From Gammaproteobacteria bacterium (GTDB taxonomy: Bacteria; Pseudomonadota; Gammaproteobacteria; Pseudomonadales; Halieaceae), in NCBI GenBank assembly GCA_030426545.1, contig JAUHYL010000017.1, positions 1 to 61,974 on the forward strand: a DNA stretch of 61,974 nt. The letters are read 5' to 3'. Under the pieces are notes generated by a model, which was not told where the DNA came from, did not search any database, and saw only the letters and a list, made by a program, of their open reading frames with translations. The translations under genes were made by a program, and so were the position numbers. The first letter of the stretch is position 1, and each line of letters begins with the position of its first letter. Shown here piece by piece: positions 17,523 through 26,594 of the stretch.

Positions 17523-17563
17523 AGCATATGCTATGCCGATAGTTTATGTCACTGTATATGACA
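17523..17563. promoter_or_regulatory. Two palindromes between dehalogenase and TonB receptor 2
   Basis: The divergent promoter holds a perfect 10-bp palindrome AGCATATGCT (17523-17532) and, 14 bp on, an inverted repeat TGTCA-N7-TGACA (17547-17563). Both lie in an AT-rich stretch within 75 bp of the receptor start. The second uses the same half-sites and spacing as the motif at the GST genes but in reversed order, so it may bind a different protein. The regulator is unknown. Confidence 0.45.
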
Positions 17564-17594
17564 CTTCAATATAATTCCAAATTTAAGAGGTTTC

Positions 17595-19826
17595 ATGATG
17601 AGTAAGCTCTGGTCTACCTCTCCCGCGATGGTTCTTGCCCTTTGCAGCTCCGTCGCAGTCGCCCAGTCAGTCGTGCTGGAAGAAGTCATTGTCACCGCCA
17701 CCAAGCGGGCGCAGGGACTGCAGGACATTCCTGTCACGGTAAACGCCTTCAGCGCCCAAACGATACAGGAAGCGGGCATCAACAGCGCCAGCGATGTCGC
17801 GATCATGACCCCCGCGTTGAATATCAACGTCAACACCAGCCCCTTCAACGCCAGGATGACCATCCGTGGCGTGGGCACTGCACAGACTGACCCAGCTCTC
17901 GAACCATCCGTTGGCCTGTTCGTGGACGGCGTATTCATTGGGCGTACCGGGCTGGGGATGTCCGACCTCGTCGACATTGAGCGCATCGAGGTGCTGCAGG
18001 GCCCGCAGGGCACACTGTACGGCAAGAATACCAACGCCGGTGCCATCAGCGTGATTACCAAGGCGCCCAACTTTGAGGAAACCGAGGGCCATCTTGAGGT
18101 GTCTGCAGGCGACTACAGCATGGTCCGTCTCAACGGCGCGGCTTCAGGCCCGCTAACCGACGCCCTCGCCTACCGCGTGTCCGGCTCGCTGCACCAGCGT
18201 GACGGTTACTATGACAACAGCACGGGCAATGACCTCAATGACGCTGATGACTGGAACCTGCAGGGCAAACTGCAGTGGGATCCCAGCGAATCCCTGAGCA
18301 TCCTGCTTAGCGCCAGCCATGTGGACCGTGACACTACCTGCTGCGCTGCCGATGCGGTGCAAACAGACGCAGTAAACCAGGCGCTCATCGCACAGGGCTT
18401 CAAAGCAGACAGTAATGACCCTTACGACTATGACATTCAAACGAACATCGACAGCCGCTTTGCGATGGAATCAGACCTGGCTTCGATAACGCTGGAGTAT
18501 GACACGGGTCATGGTGATATCACGTCTATCACTGCCTGGAACGAGTACGACTACGTGGTAGAGACGGACCCCGACCGCTCACCCCTGGACGTGCTCGCAC
18601 TGGTCAACGACCAGTTCGCCGGTGACAGCCTGTCGCAGGAGCTGCGCTTCACCGCCTCCGCCGGAGACAACCTGGACTACCAGCTCGGCCTGTTCTACTA
18701 CGAGCAAACCACCCAACGCGGCGGCAGTGGAGAACCTTTTGTCATCGTGGGTGAGGATTTCATCGCCCTCGCCAGCCAGCAGGATTTGCCGTTCCCCGTA
18801 CCGGTGAACGTGCTCGTGCAGCCGGGCGACAACCTGGTTGCCCGCTTCAAACAGAAAACCGAAACCATCGCCGCGTTCGGGCAGGCTACCTGGCACCTGG
18901 GCGACAACTGGCACATCACCGGCGGACTGCGCTGGACCGATGAAGCAAAAGAATCGGACCTGTTCAGTCAGACCAACTCCACCGCCGCGTCCAACGAACT
19001 GCTCGGCGCTTCCTTCCTCGATTCCGTGTCTACGCCTATCGACACCACACTCGATCGCAGTACTGACAACGTCGACTGGCTGCTTCGCGCGGCCATGGAC
19101 ATCGGTGACGACAGCATGGTGTTCGCCAGCGCCGCCACGGGCACCAAGTCGGGAGGGTTTAACACCGTCAACGGCGCGGAGGAAACCCGCGAATTTGATG
19201 ACGAGGAAACACTGACCTATGAACTGGGCGTTAAATCCACCCTGATGGATCAGCGCCTGCGCATCAATGCCACGGCTTTCTATTCCCAGATCGATGAGTA
19301 CCAATCCCAGCAACAGCTGGAAACCGGGCTGGGCACCTTCGTCTCCAATGCGGCGGAGGTTGAAACCTCGGGTGTGGACCTGCAAGTGGATGCGTTGCCT
19401 TTACCCAACCTGACACTCAGCGCCGGCCTGCTCTATATGCACAAGTATGAGATTACCGCGGGACCGGACGAAGGCCTGGACCTGCCCTTCACGGCAGAGT
19501 ACAGCGGCAACCTGGCGGCAACATTGGTCTTCCCCCTGGGCGATGGCGGTATTTACTGGCGCACAGACTACAGCTACATGGACGACCACAGCACCAACGT
19601 TGCGTCGGCAGACGCGTTGCAGGATTCCGATTTCGACGATCGCAACCTGGTGAACATGAAACTGGGCTGGCGCAATGAGCAATGGAACGTTTCGGTATGG
19701 GGCAGAAACCTGACCGATGACGAGTACGCCAGCCAGACTGTGGCCACGTTCCTCATCACCGGGATGGACGCTTACTTTCTTGCAGAACCGCGAACCTATG
19801 GCGCTACTGTGCGCTACGATTTCTAG
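17595..19826 (+). CDS. TonB-dependent outer-membrane receptor (2)
   Basis: The 743-residue protein has a signal peptide ending near VAVAQS, a TonB-box-like VLEEVIVTATKR segment, a plug (DIPVTVNAF, MTIRGVGTAQTDPALEPSVG, DIERIEVLQGPQGTLYGKNTNAGAISVIT) and a beta-barrel closing with TYGATVRYDF. It is divergent from the HLD-I/unknown/sulfatase operon with a 194-bp promoter region that carries two palindromes. That arrangement suggests that the receptor imports the substrate handled by those enzymes. The extracellular loops contain a CC pair (DRDTTCCAADAV), possibly a loop disulfide. Ligand not predictable. Confidence 0.95.
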   Translation: MMSKLWSTSPAMVLALCSSVAVAQSVVLEEVIVTATKRAQGLQDIPVTVNAFSAQTIQEAGINSASDVAIMTPALNINVNTSPFNARMTIRGVGTAQTDPALEPSVGLFVDGVFIGRTGLGMSDLVDIERIEVLQGPQGTLYGKNTNAGAISVITKAPNFEETEGHLEVSAGDYSMVRLNGAASGPLTDALAYRVSGSLHQRDGYYDNSTGNDLNDADDWNLQGKLQWDPSESLSILLSASHVDRDTTCCAADAVQTDAVNQALIAQGFKADSNDPYDYDIQTNIDSRFAMESDLASITLEYDTGHGDITSITAWNEYDYVVETDPDRSPLDVLALVNDQFAGDSLSQELRFTASAGDNLDYQLGLFYYEQTTQRGGSGEPFVIVGEDFIALASQQDLPFPVPVNVLVQPGDNLVARFKQKTETIAAFGQATWHLGDNWHITGGLRWTDEAKESDLFSQTNSTAASNELLGASFLDSVSTPIDTTLDRSTDNVDWLLRAAMDIGDDSMVFASAATGTKSGGFNTVNGAEETREFDDEETLTYELGVKSTLMDQRLRINATAFYSQIDEYQSQQQLETGLGTFVSNAAEVETSGVDLQVDALPLPNLTLSAGLLYMHKYEITAGPDEGLDLPFTAEYSGNLAATLVFPLGDGGIYWRTDYSYMDDHSTNVASADALQDSDFDDRNLVNMKLGWRNEQWNVSVWGRNLTDDEYASQTVATFLITGMDAYFLAEPRTYGATVRYDF

Positions 19827-19878
19827 CGAATCGACCGCGGGGACGAACCTTTACCCAGCCCTGATCCGGGAAGCGCCG

Positions 19879-20997
19879 CTACGCGCCCCAGACTTCCAGG
19901 TTGTCTACCTGCGCAACAGGACGATCCAGCCGCAGGGATAGCAATTCACCCATGGCGCAGCTGTCGAGCATCTGTTGCACCGACCGCTGCCCATCGGCAT
20001 CCAGCGCGTCGTATATCGCGTGCACGCGCTGCAGCAAAAAGAAGCGATAGGGTTGTGCCGCCGACGTGATGGTCTGCCCGCGCAGCTCAAATTGACACTG
20101 GCCCAGAAAGCGCTCCGCCGCGTCGCCCGAATCAGGCGCGTTATCCTTTAGCCACTGGTTGATCGAGTCCGCGGCTGCACGCGTCTCCGGCACAAAATCT
20201 TCAGCGACAACTTTCAGTACGTTGAGCAGGGACTGCGGTACGTCATCGCCGGCAAGGAAATCGCTGCCGGCATCAAAATATTCGGGCACATCCTGGTCGG
20301 CGCGGTTCATGCGCTCCACCCAGCGGTAAACACGCACCGCCCGCTGCTGCATAATGCGCGCGGGGTGCGGATCTCGCCCGAGGTGAGCATACAGCGGCGC
20401 AAGCAAACCGAAGTCCCCCACGCAGGGGCGCCAACCGAGCAGGTAGGCGTAGTCTTCGAAGTGGGCGTTGAGTACATTCAGAAACTCTAGGTAAAGCGCC
20501 TCTACCAGTGCGGTCGTGCTTTCATTGACGCCCCACACCTGCGCGACCTGCTGCATACGCCCCATCATGTGCTCGGTTTTGTCATCGCGGGTTGGCATGT
20601 CGCGCTGTGAGTGGAAGAAGTGGTAGCGCACGAAGGCCAGGTTGTCTTCCTGATAATTCCACCGGTAGTGCATAGCGGGGCGCAATAACCCGTCGGTGCC
20701 GATAACGTCGAACAGTGCGCTCACAACCTGCTGCTTCGGGCCCGAGGGACGGCAGGGTCGACCGTTGGCCGCCTCAAAGTGTTCGATAATTGCCGCACCA
20801 TCGCGGATGACCTCGCCCGCAGGTGTCACGAGCGTGGGTATGGTGGGCAATTTTGCTTTGGGTAACACATCGGCCTTGAAACTTTCGTGCCCGGTGGACA
20901 ACTCCCGAAACGGGATCTGGTGCTTGATCAGGTAGCTGCGGGCGCGACCCGAGTACAGGGAGTGAGTGATGGCGTAAAGCGTGTGCGTGTCAGACAT
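19879..20997 (-). CDS. Long glutathione S-transferase-like protein (2)
   Basis: The 372-residue protein has an N-terminal GST thioredoxin fold (LYAITHSLYSGRARSYLIKHQIPF; cis-Pro in TIPTLVTP; DGAAIIEHFEA) and a C-terminal helical domain with LLGWRPCVGDFGLLAPLYAHL, then an extension of about 130 residues. It is convergent with TonB receptor 2 and 52 bp from it. The promoter region contains TGACA-N7-TGCCA at 21091-21107, also found at the other long GST and a TetR gene. Both GSTs share the long C-terminal extension, so they may act on related electrophiles. Substrate unknown. Confidence 0.85.
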   Translation of the reverse strand: MSDTHTLYAITHSLYSGRARSYLIKHQIPFRELSTGHESFKADVLPKAKLPTIPTLVTPAGEVIRDGAAIIEHFEAANGRPCRPSGPKQQVVSALFDVIGTDGLLRPAMHYRWNYQEDNLAFVRYHFFHSQRDMPTRDDKTEHMMGRMQQVAQVWGVNESTTALVEALYLEFLNVLNAHFEDYAYLLGWRPCVGDFGLLAPLYAHLGRDPHPARIMQQRAVRVYRWVERMNRADQDVPEYFDAGSDFLAGDDVPQSLLNVLKVVAEDFVPETRAAADSINQWLKDNAPDSGDAAERFLGQCQFELRGQTITSAAQPYRFFLLQRVHAIYDALDADGQRSVQQMLDSCAMGELLSLRLDRPVAQVDNLEVWGA

Positions 20998-21090
20998 CGT
21001 GGTTTCCTGCCCTGGTTGATGAACTGGCTGCTCGGCGGTTGTGGCAACAGCGCGCTACTGCGGTCTGCAGCATGTGCCAGTGCATTATAA

Positions 21091-21107
21091 TGACACATAC
21101 TATGCCA
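21091..21107. promoter_or_regulatory. Palindrome TGACA-N7-TGCCA upstream of long GST 2
   Basis: This site lies 94 bp upstream of the GST start, with the spacer CATACTA and the flank ATATT. It matches the TetR-gene site at 25480-25496 in both half-sites and spacing, and the GST1/ACAD site at 11373-11389 with one base changed. Proposed operator of the TetR encoded at 24855-25442. Confidence 0.55.
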
Positions 21108-21179
21108 TATTCGAAAAGTGATCGCCATGGACGCTGACCAGCAGACGCCAGTCATCTCCTCACGCGCGCCGCGCTGCCG

Positions 21180-22145
21180 CTAAAGTACCGCACCCCCCAG
21201 CCACTCGATGGCGGCGTGATAAAACGCCGACAGCACGGAAACCTGCACGCACCACGCAACCACCAGACACAAGCCGGCGACGAGTCCGTCATAAAGCGCG
21301 CTTGCCTCATCGCGGCGACTCAGCGCAGCGAGCCGACCTGGCGTACTATCGCAGCCAAAGGCTGCCGCCGGCCTGCCGACACTGTGATGATCAACGCTTG
21401 AGGTGCGAGCCAGGCGGAGAATGGTTGCCGCCACGCTGGCAGTTGCGAATCCCGCACGTACCGCCTCCCGGTCACAGGCCTGCTCCGCGTCCGCGTTGGC
21501 GTCTTCACGCAACTGCCGGCCCGGCGATGAGGGCCAGGCCAGCGTTGCCCAGCGAATCAGCAGTGCACGCAGGTTGTCCAGACGCTGTGCGTGCGCATAT
21601 TCGTGCGCCAGTACAATCTGCAATTCTTCTTTGCGCAGTGCTTTTACCAGGCCCGCGGATAGCCACACCTCGGGCCGCCACAGGCCTGCGCAACAGGCAA
21701 TAAACTGCTGGCTGGACAGCAGCCGGTAGCCCTCGCGCGTATTGCGGGCAAAGGTTCGCAGCGCACGCAGACGTCGTCCACTACGGCGCAGCGCCCAGAC
21801 CACCGATGTCGCCAGTAACAGGGCAATCAGGCTGCCCACCGCGGAAAGCCCGAGCAGGGCCAGCGAATCTACCGCGTAGACCGGTGTATGCAGTGCGCAT
21901 ACGTCGTCGTGGCAGTGATTTGGCACAAACAGCGCACCGAGGGAAGCATTCGAACCCAGCACGAGCGTCGCGGCGGCGGCAAGCGGTGCCAGCAAGGCGT
22001 AAAAAAAGCGTGCCGAGGAGCGCATGCGCGGTGTCGCATCCCGGATAGCGCGCCGCAGCAGCGGATACATCAGGGCACTGAGCAAGCTCGCGGCCAGGGC
22101 AAGCACGAGCCACCAGCCCAACAGGATCAGCGCCTCTTCAATCAT
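21180..22145 (-). CDS. M56-family (BlaR1/MecR1-type) membrane metallopeptidase
   Basis: Starting at MIEEALILLGWWLVL (8-bp overlap with the upstream regulator gene), the 321-residue protein has multiple hydrophobic segments near the N-terminus (about 5-30, 50-75 and 100-125), then a zinc-protease motif HEYAHAQRLDN and a downstream acidic AEQACDREA segment, and a final hydrophobic helix. BlaR1-like proteins sense a signal and cleave a BlaI-type repressor. The C-terminal penicillin-binding sensor of BlaR1 is absent, so the signal is unknown. It is coupled to a BlaI-like gene and divergent from TonB receptor 3, arguing that the pair regulates that receptor. Confidence 0.88.
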   Translation of the reverse strand: MIEEALILLGWWLVLALAASLLSALMYPLLRRAIRDATPRMRSSARFFYALLAPLAAAATLVLGSNASLGALFVPNHCHDDVCALHTPVYAVDSLALLGLSAVGSLIALLLATSVVWALRRSGRRLRALRTFARNTREGYRLLSSQQFIACCAGLWRPEVWLSAGLVKALRKEELQIVLAHEYAHAQRLDNLRALLIRWATLAWPSSPGRQLREDANADAEQACDREAVRAGFATASVAATILRLARTSSVDHHSVGRPAAAFGCDSTPGRLAALSRRDEASALYDGLVAGLCLVVAWCVQVSVLSAFYHAAIEWLGGAVL

Positions 22146-22587
22146 TGTCCTGCTCGTCCGATTGGCGGGGCACGGGGCGACCCAGCGCGCGGGAGACGTC
22201 AGCGCCAAGATCAGGCGCCTGCCCGCTGAGGTAGTCCAGGAAGCCCGAAATCATCGGCGCCAGTTCGCCGGCCGCCAGGTTATCTGCGAGTTCGTGCAAC
22301 AGCCCGCTGATTAACTCTTCCCGGCGCAGCGCGGCGCGGTAGACGTAGGCGCGCCCCTGCTTGGTTCGCAGCGCCAGCTGTTTGCGATGCAGGCGCTCCA
22401 ACGTGCTCTGTACCGTCGAGAGGGAAATGCCGTCGCCCGGCATATCACGGCACACGGCGCGTGCGGTCGCGTCGCCACGCTCCCATAAAACCTCGAGCAC
22501 CAACAACTCGCGCTCACCCAGATCGGGCAGCGAGGGGTGACCGCGCAGACCAAACCTGCGCACAAATTTCGGCAAACCGGACATCAT
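22138..22587 (-). CDS. BlaI/MecI/CopY-family transcriptional repressor
   Basis: The 149-residue form starting at MMSGLPKFV contains a winged helix-turn-helix typical of BlaI: LGERELLVLEVLWERGDATARAV, then LSTVQSTLERLHRKQLALRTKQGRAYVYRAALRREEL. BlaI proteins bind promoters as dimers and are inactivated by M56 proteolysis or, in CopY, by metal. A longer frame to 22743 gives an unlikely N-terminus. It overlaps the M56 gene by 8 bp and diverges from TonB receptor 3. The intervening region has a perfect palindrome GGTATACC (22668-22675). I did not see a CopY-type cysteine motif at the C-terminus. Confidence 0.88.
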   Translation of the reverse strand: MMSGLPKFVRRFGLRGHPSLPDLGERELLVLEVLWERGDATARAVCRDMPGDGISLSTVQSTLERLHRKQLALRTKQGRAYVYRAALRREELISGLLHELADNLAAGELAPMISGFLDYLSGQAPDLGADVSRALGRPVPRQSDEQDND

Positions 22588-22717
22588 GACCCGATGATAG
22601 CCGGATGGGGGCGCCATTCCCAGAACGGCTGGCGAGCGCCGAGCCATTCTCGGTGTTTGCAACCGATGGTATACCGCCTTACACGAATCCAGAGGCTGCC
22701 AAAGGCTGGACGATTTC

Positions 22718-24826
22718 ATGTCCTTATCTGACAAAGCTAACAACCGTCGACCACGTTATCGAGGGAGGAATAACGCCAGTACACGCTGCGCTAGTGTGAC
22801 GGGCCTGTGCGTTGCGCTTTCCCTGGCGAACGCTGCCGAGGCACATCAAGGGCACTCACTGGAGGAAGTCGTCGTCGAGGGACGGCGCGACGTATTGGTG
22901 GGACAGGCACGTTCGGCTTCCGAGGGCGTGGTGGGGCAAATGGACCTGGCGTTGCGCCCCCTGTTGCGCCCGGGCGATGTGCTGGAAGCCGTTCCCGGCG
23001 TGATCGTGACGCAGCATAGCGGGTCTGGAAAATCCAACCAGATGTTCTTGCGCGGCTTCAACCTCGACCATGGCACTGACTTCGCCACCTGGATCGACGG
23101 CATGCCGGTGAACATGCGCACTCACGGTCACGGGCAGGGATACACGGACATCAACTTCCTGATTCCCGAAACAGTACAGACACTCACCTACGTCAAGGGC
23201 CCGTATCACGCAGAGCTGGGGGATTTTTCCTCGGCGGGCGGCGCCCACATCACCACCTTTGAGCGCGCCCCCGACAACCGGCTTGAAGTGGGCGCAGGTC
23301 AGGACGGCTACAAACGACTACTGGCCACAGGTGGCGCCAACCTTGGCCCGACACACATCTACGCAGCGCTGGAAGGTCAGGTCTACGATGGCCCCTGGTC
23401 TGATGTTGAGGAGGATGTGGATAAGATCAATGGATTGCTGAGGCTGAGCGGCGACACCGCTGGCGCTACCTGGAACATTGCAGCGATGCATTACGACAAC
23501 GAATGGAACGCGGCCGACCAGATTCCCGAGCGCACCGTTGAAGCGGGCATCATCGATGAACTCGGCTCGCTCGACACAACACTGGGCGGAGAATCCCGCC
23601 GCACCAGCCTATCGGGCAGTGTTATGCACGCAGAGGGCCTGCGTAGCAATACCTTCAATGCCTACGTGATCGACTACCGCATGAAGTTGTGGTCCAACTT
23701 TACCTACTTTCTCGATAACCCGTTGCTCGGTGACCAGTTTCAACAGGTCGACAAACGCCGCACCTGGGGTGGCAACTGGCAGTTTCAACAGGCGGCGGGT
23801 CCGGGCGACCGACTGCAGCACCGCCTTGGCGCAGCGCTGCGTTACGACGATATTGATGAGGTAGGTCTGTATCACACGCGCGAACGCAGGCGAGTGTCTA
23901 CGACACGTGAAGATACAGTGGAAGAGGCCAGCGTCGGCGTTTACTACGAACTGGCGTGGCGCCTTGCCTCGAACTGGCGCACCGTCCTCGGGCTGCGCGG
24001 GGATTACTACGACTTCGACGTGGATGCGCTCTCCCCGGAGAACTCCGGCAAAGAATCTGATTCTATCGTGAGCCCCAAGGGCAGCCTGATCTACACCGCA
24101 TCGGACGTGACAGAATTTTACCTCAGCGCCGGCCGGGGCTTTCACTCGAACGATGCGCGGGGCACCACGATTCGCAGGGACCCCGCCACTGGCGAGACGG
24201 TTGAGCCGGTGGACCCGCTGGTGGAATCTGAGGGCGCAGAGCTGGGGTTGAAGACTTTGATAGCCGGGCAATGGAACAGCTCGCTGGCACTGTGGTACCT
24301 CGAGCTGGATTCAGAGCTACTGTTTGTAGGCGACGCCGGCAATACAGAAGCCAGTCGCGGTAGCCGCCGCTGGGGCGTGGAATTCAACAACTTCTTTCAA
24401 TTGAATGAAGTGTGGGCGCTGGAAGCGGATCTGGCGTGGACTGAGGCGGAGTTCAGAGGCAACGCGCCGGAAGGAGACGCTATACCGGGTGCGATTCCAC
24501 TGGTGGCGAGCGCTGCGATCATCGCGAACGCCCCGCAGGGCTGGTTTGGCTCGTTGCGCGTTCGCCACTTTACAGACTACCCGTTGGTCGAGGATGACAG
24601 TGTCAAGGCGGGTGGCTCAACGCTGGCCAATCTCGCCCTCGGCTGGCAGGGCACACAGTGGAGATTGCAGGTAGACGTTCTAAACCTGTTCGATTCTGAC
24701 GATCACGATATCGAGTACTGGTACGCTTCGCGCCTGGCGGGCGAGCCTGCGAGCGGCGTGGAGGACAGGCACTACAAAGTGTTTGAACCGCGCCAGGTTC
24801 GCGCTTATGTGGGGTGGAATTTCTAA
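22718..24826 (+). CDS. TonB-dependent outer-membrane receptor (3), His-rich N-terminus
   Basis: The 702-residue protein has a signal ending in NAAEA, then HQGHSLEEVVVEG, where the first mature residues are histidine-rich and lead into the TonB box. The plug contains GDVLEAVPGVIVTQHSGSGKSNQMFLRGFNLDHG, and NMRTHGHGQGYTDINF contains further His residues. The barrel ends VRAYVGWNF. It differs from the other three receptors, lacking their QSLQDVP region. Its divergence from a BlaI/M56 pair suggests regulated uptake. The His clusters might hint at a metal or metal complex, but that is speculative. It ends 28 bp before a convergent TetR gene. Confidence 0.93.
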   Translation: MSLSDKANNRRPRYRGRNNASTRCASVTGLCVALSLANAAEAHQGHSLEEVVVEGRRDVLVGQARSASEGVVGQMDLALRPLLRPGDVLEAVPGVIVTQHSGSGKSNQMFLRGFNLDHGTDFATWIDGMPVNMRTHGHGQGYTDINFLIPETVQTLTYVKGPYHAELGDFSSAGGAHITTFERAPDNRLEVGAGQDGYKRLLATGGANLGPTHIYAALEGQVYDGPWSDVEEDVDKINGLLRLSGDTAGATWNIAAMHYDNEWNAADQIPERTVEAGIIDELGSLDTTLGGESRRTSLSGSVMHAEGLRSNTFNAYVIDYRMKLWSNFTYFLDNPLLGDQFQQVDKRRTWGGNWQFQQAAGPGDRLQHRLGAALRYDDIDEVGLYHTRERRRVSTTREDTVEEASVGVYYELAWRLASNWRTVLGLRGDYYDFDVDALSPENSGKESDSIVSPKGSLIYTASDVTEFYLSAGRGFHSNDARGTTIRRDPATGETVEPVDPLVESEGAELGLKTLIAGQWNSSLALWYLELDSELLFVGDAGNTEASRGSRRWGVEFNNFFQLNEVWALEADLAWTEAEFRGNAPEGDAIPGAIPLVASAAIIANAPQGWFGSLRVRHFTDYPLVEDDSVKAGGSTLANLALGWQGTQWRLQVDVLNLFDSDDHDIEYWYASRLAGEPASGVEDRHYKVFEPRQVRAYVGWNF

Positions 24827-24854
24827 CCGAAACTGCACAGCCCCGATGCGAGGC

Positions 24855-25442
24855 TCAACTTTCTACCAGCGAATTGATCAGACTGACGACCACATCAATG
24901 GCAGCCCGCTTGCCCAGGCCCTGGTGATAGCGCAGGCGATGCCACATCTCAAACGACGCCACCGCATCCACTGCCTCGCGCTGTGTGCGCGTCAATTGCT
25001 TCAACTCCGGCAGCCAATCGTCGAGATCCTTGCGCAGACCACGCTGGTAGCGCGCATAGTTTTTACGCAGGGTTTCCGAGCGCCACAGCTGCGCAGCGGT
25101 GGAGAGAATCATATTGGTCTCCACCTCGTAACCTTCTGAGCGACGTTCCACCGCGTGCAGAATCCGTTCTTCAAGCGTGCCCTGTCGGTCACCGCCAAGG
25201 AACAATGCTTCGGTGCTCTCGCGAATTTGCTCATCGATAGTGGCAAACAGGGTTTCCATGTCCTCGAAGTGCCGAAAGAAAGACCGGATGTTCACCCCGG
25301 AGCGATCGGAGATCTGCTGTGCGGTAGGGATCAGCACACCCTCCTCCATCAGGGTCAGGCTCGCGTCGATAATGGCCTGCTTGCTGCGCTCACTGCGCGC
25401 ACGGCGACCATCCACCACGTCTTCTTTGGAAACTCGCGACAT
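24855..25442 (-). CDS. TetR-family transcriptional regulator (1)
   Basis: The 195-residue protein has a TetR-type N-terminal DNA-binding domain (RSERSKQAIIDASLTLMEEG, then ISDRSGVNIRSFFRHFEDMETLFATID). The C-terminal ligand domain is variable and gives no ligand clue. The start follows GGTAGGGT. Its promoter holds TGGCA-N7-TGTCA (25480-25496), 38 bp upstream, which is the reverse complement of the sites upstream of the two long GST genes. TetR proteins usually autoregulate, so this regulator is my candidate for controlling both. It is convergent with TonB receptor 3. Confidence 0.88.
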   Translation of the reverse strand: MSRVSKEDVVDGRRARSERSKQAIIDASLTLMEEGVLIPTAQQISDRSGVNIRSFFRHFEDMETLFATIDEQIRESTEALFLGGDRQGTLEERILHAVERRSEGYEVETNMILSTAAQLWRSETLRKNYARYQRGLRKDLDDWLPELKQLTRTQREAVDAVASFEMWHRLRYHQGLGKRAAIDVVVSLINSLVES

Positions 25443-25479
25443 TAACCCTACCTTTTCCCTGCTTTCAGCCTGCGTATAT

Positions 25480-25496
25480 TGGCAGTATAGATGTCA
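25480..25496. promoter_or_regulatory. Palindrome TGGCA-N7-TGTCA upstream of TetR 1
   Basis: The site lies 38 bp upstream of the TetR ATG. Read on the minus strand it is TGACA-TCTATAC-TGCCA, matching the sites at 21091 and 11373. Autoregulation is the natural hypothesis. Confidence 0.6.
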
Positions 25497-25674
25497 TATT
25501 GTAACGGGCATTGCCGGCATTTTGCCAGTGCGCCTGGATAGAAGCTGAGAAGAAGACGTGCGCGGCCACTGGTGTAAAGGCGAGTAAAATTATCTACATC
25601 GCTTGGTCAGGGTGAAACCGGGGGAAGTGTCAGCGCCCCTGCCCGCCCCTGCTGCGGCGCAACACTGCGGTGTT

Positions 25675-26577
25675 TCAGTCCGGTGCCGGCCTGGACTCAT
25701 CGCGGGCAAGGAACACGTCAAGAATCCGGTTGTGCATGTACTCAGCCGTCGGCAGCGTCACACCGTGATCGCGCGCCGTATCGAGGGCGCACTGCAGGTC
25801 TTTCTCCGCCAGCTTACCCATCGCGCCAAAGAATTCTTCCATTTCCTCGTCCGAACAATTCTGCGCAAGGCCATTGCGCCCGGAAACGAACATGTACATC
25901 TGCTCGTTTACCACGCCGTTGGAAAGCCCAACCTCCTTCAGCACATCGAGGGGTAAACCACACGCCTGGGCCAGGCGCGCGGCCTCCGCCATTGCGACAA
26001 ATTCCGTGTATTGAATAAAGTTGTTGCACAGTTTCAGCGCGATGCCTGCACCAAGGTCACCGGCATGCACCACTTTTTCACCGGATGTTGCGAACACCGC
26101 CCGGCAGCGATCCACCACGTTCGCGCTCCCTCCGACCATGTAGCACAGGGTGCCATCGACAGCCCGGTGGGCACCCCCGGTGATCGGCGCATCAATGAGG
26201 TGAATGCCAAGTTCCGCCGCTTGCTCTGCCCACTTCAACAGGCTCGCCTGGGTGACGGTGCTGTGAATAGCGACGATGGTATCGCGCGTGGCATTGGCGA
26301 AAATGCCGCCATCACCGTAGAGCAGTTCCTCCACCTGCTGATCGTCGCGCACGCAGATTCCGATATGCGCGCAGCATGACGCCAGTTCCGCAACCGAGGC
26401 ACAGCCGATGGCGCCTTTCTCAGCCAGTTCGTCAACAGCGGGCTGGTAGACATCAAATACATGCGCGCTGAATGCGTCCGTGATCAGCCGCTCTGCACAG
26501 GGTTTGCCGATATTGCCCAGGCCGATATAGCCCACATTGCTCGATTCCACTGCTTCGCTCTCTTCGTTTCCGTACAT
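25675..26577 (-). CDS. 3-hydroxyisobutyrate-dehydrogenase-like NAD(P) oxidoreductase
   Basis: The 300-residue protein has an N-terminal Rossmann motif (VGYIGLGNIGKPCAERL), the substrate-binding motif DAPITGGAHRAVDGTLCYMVGG, and the catalytic lysine segment GIALKLCNNF followed by an all-helical domain. This is the beta-hydroxyacid dehydrogenase family, whose members oxidise 3-hydroxyisobutyrate, tartronate semialdehyde or similar. The first 15 residues are an acidic extension before the Rossmann fold. No clear ribosome-binding site is visible. Upstream (26595-26609) is a TATGC-N5-GCATA palindrome. Substrate cannot be inferred. Confidence 0.9.
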   Translation of the reverse strand: MYGNEESEAVESSNVGYIGLGNIGKPCAERLITDAFSAHVFDVYQPAVDELAEKGAIGCASVAELASCCAHIGICVRDDQQVEELLYGDGGIFANATRDTIVAIHSTVTQASLLKWAEQAAELGIHLIDAPITGGAHRAVDGTLCYMVGGSANVVDRCRAVFATSGEKVVHAGDLGAGIALKLCNNFIQYTEFVAMAEAARLAQACGLPLDVLKEVGLSNGVVNEQMYMFVSGRNGLAQNCSDEEMEEFFGAMGKLAEKDLQCALDTARDHGVTLPTAEYMHNRILDVFLARDESRPAPD

Positions 26578-26594
26578 TTATTAGCCGCGAATCT

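Noticed and set aside
17547-17563. TGTCA-N7-TGACA as a fourth copy of the GST-associated motif
   Set aside because: Half-sites are in reversed order relative to TGACA-N7-TGTCA, so I describe it separately and do not count it as a member of that motif.
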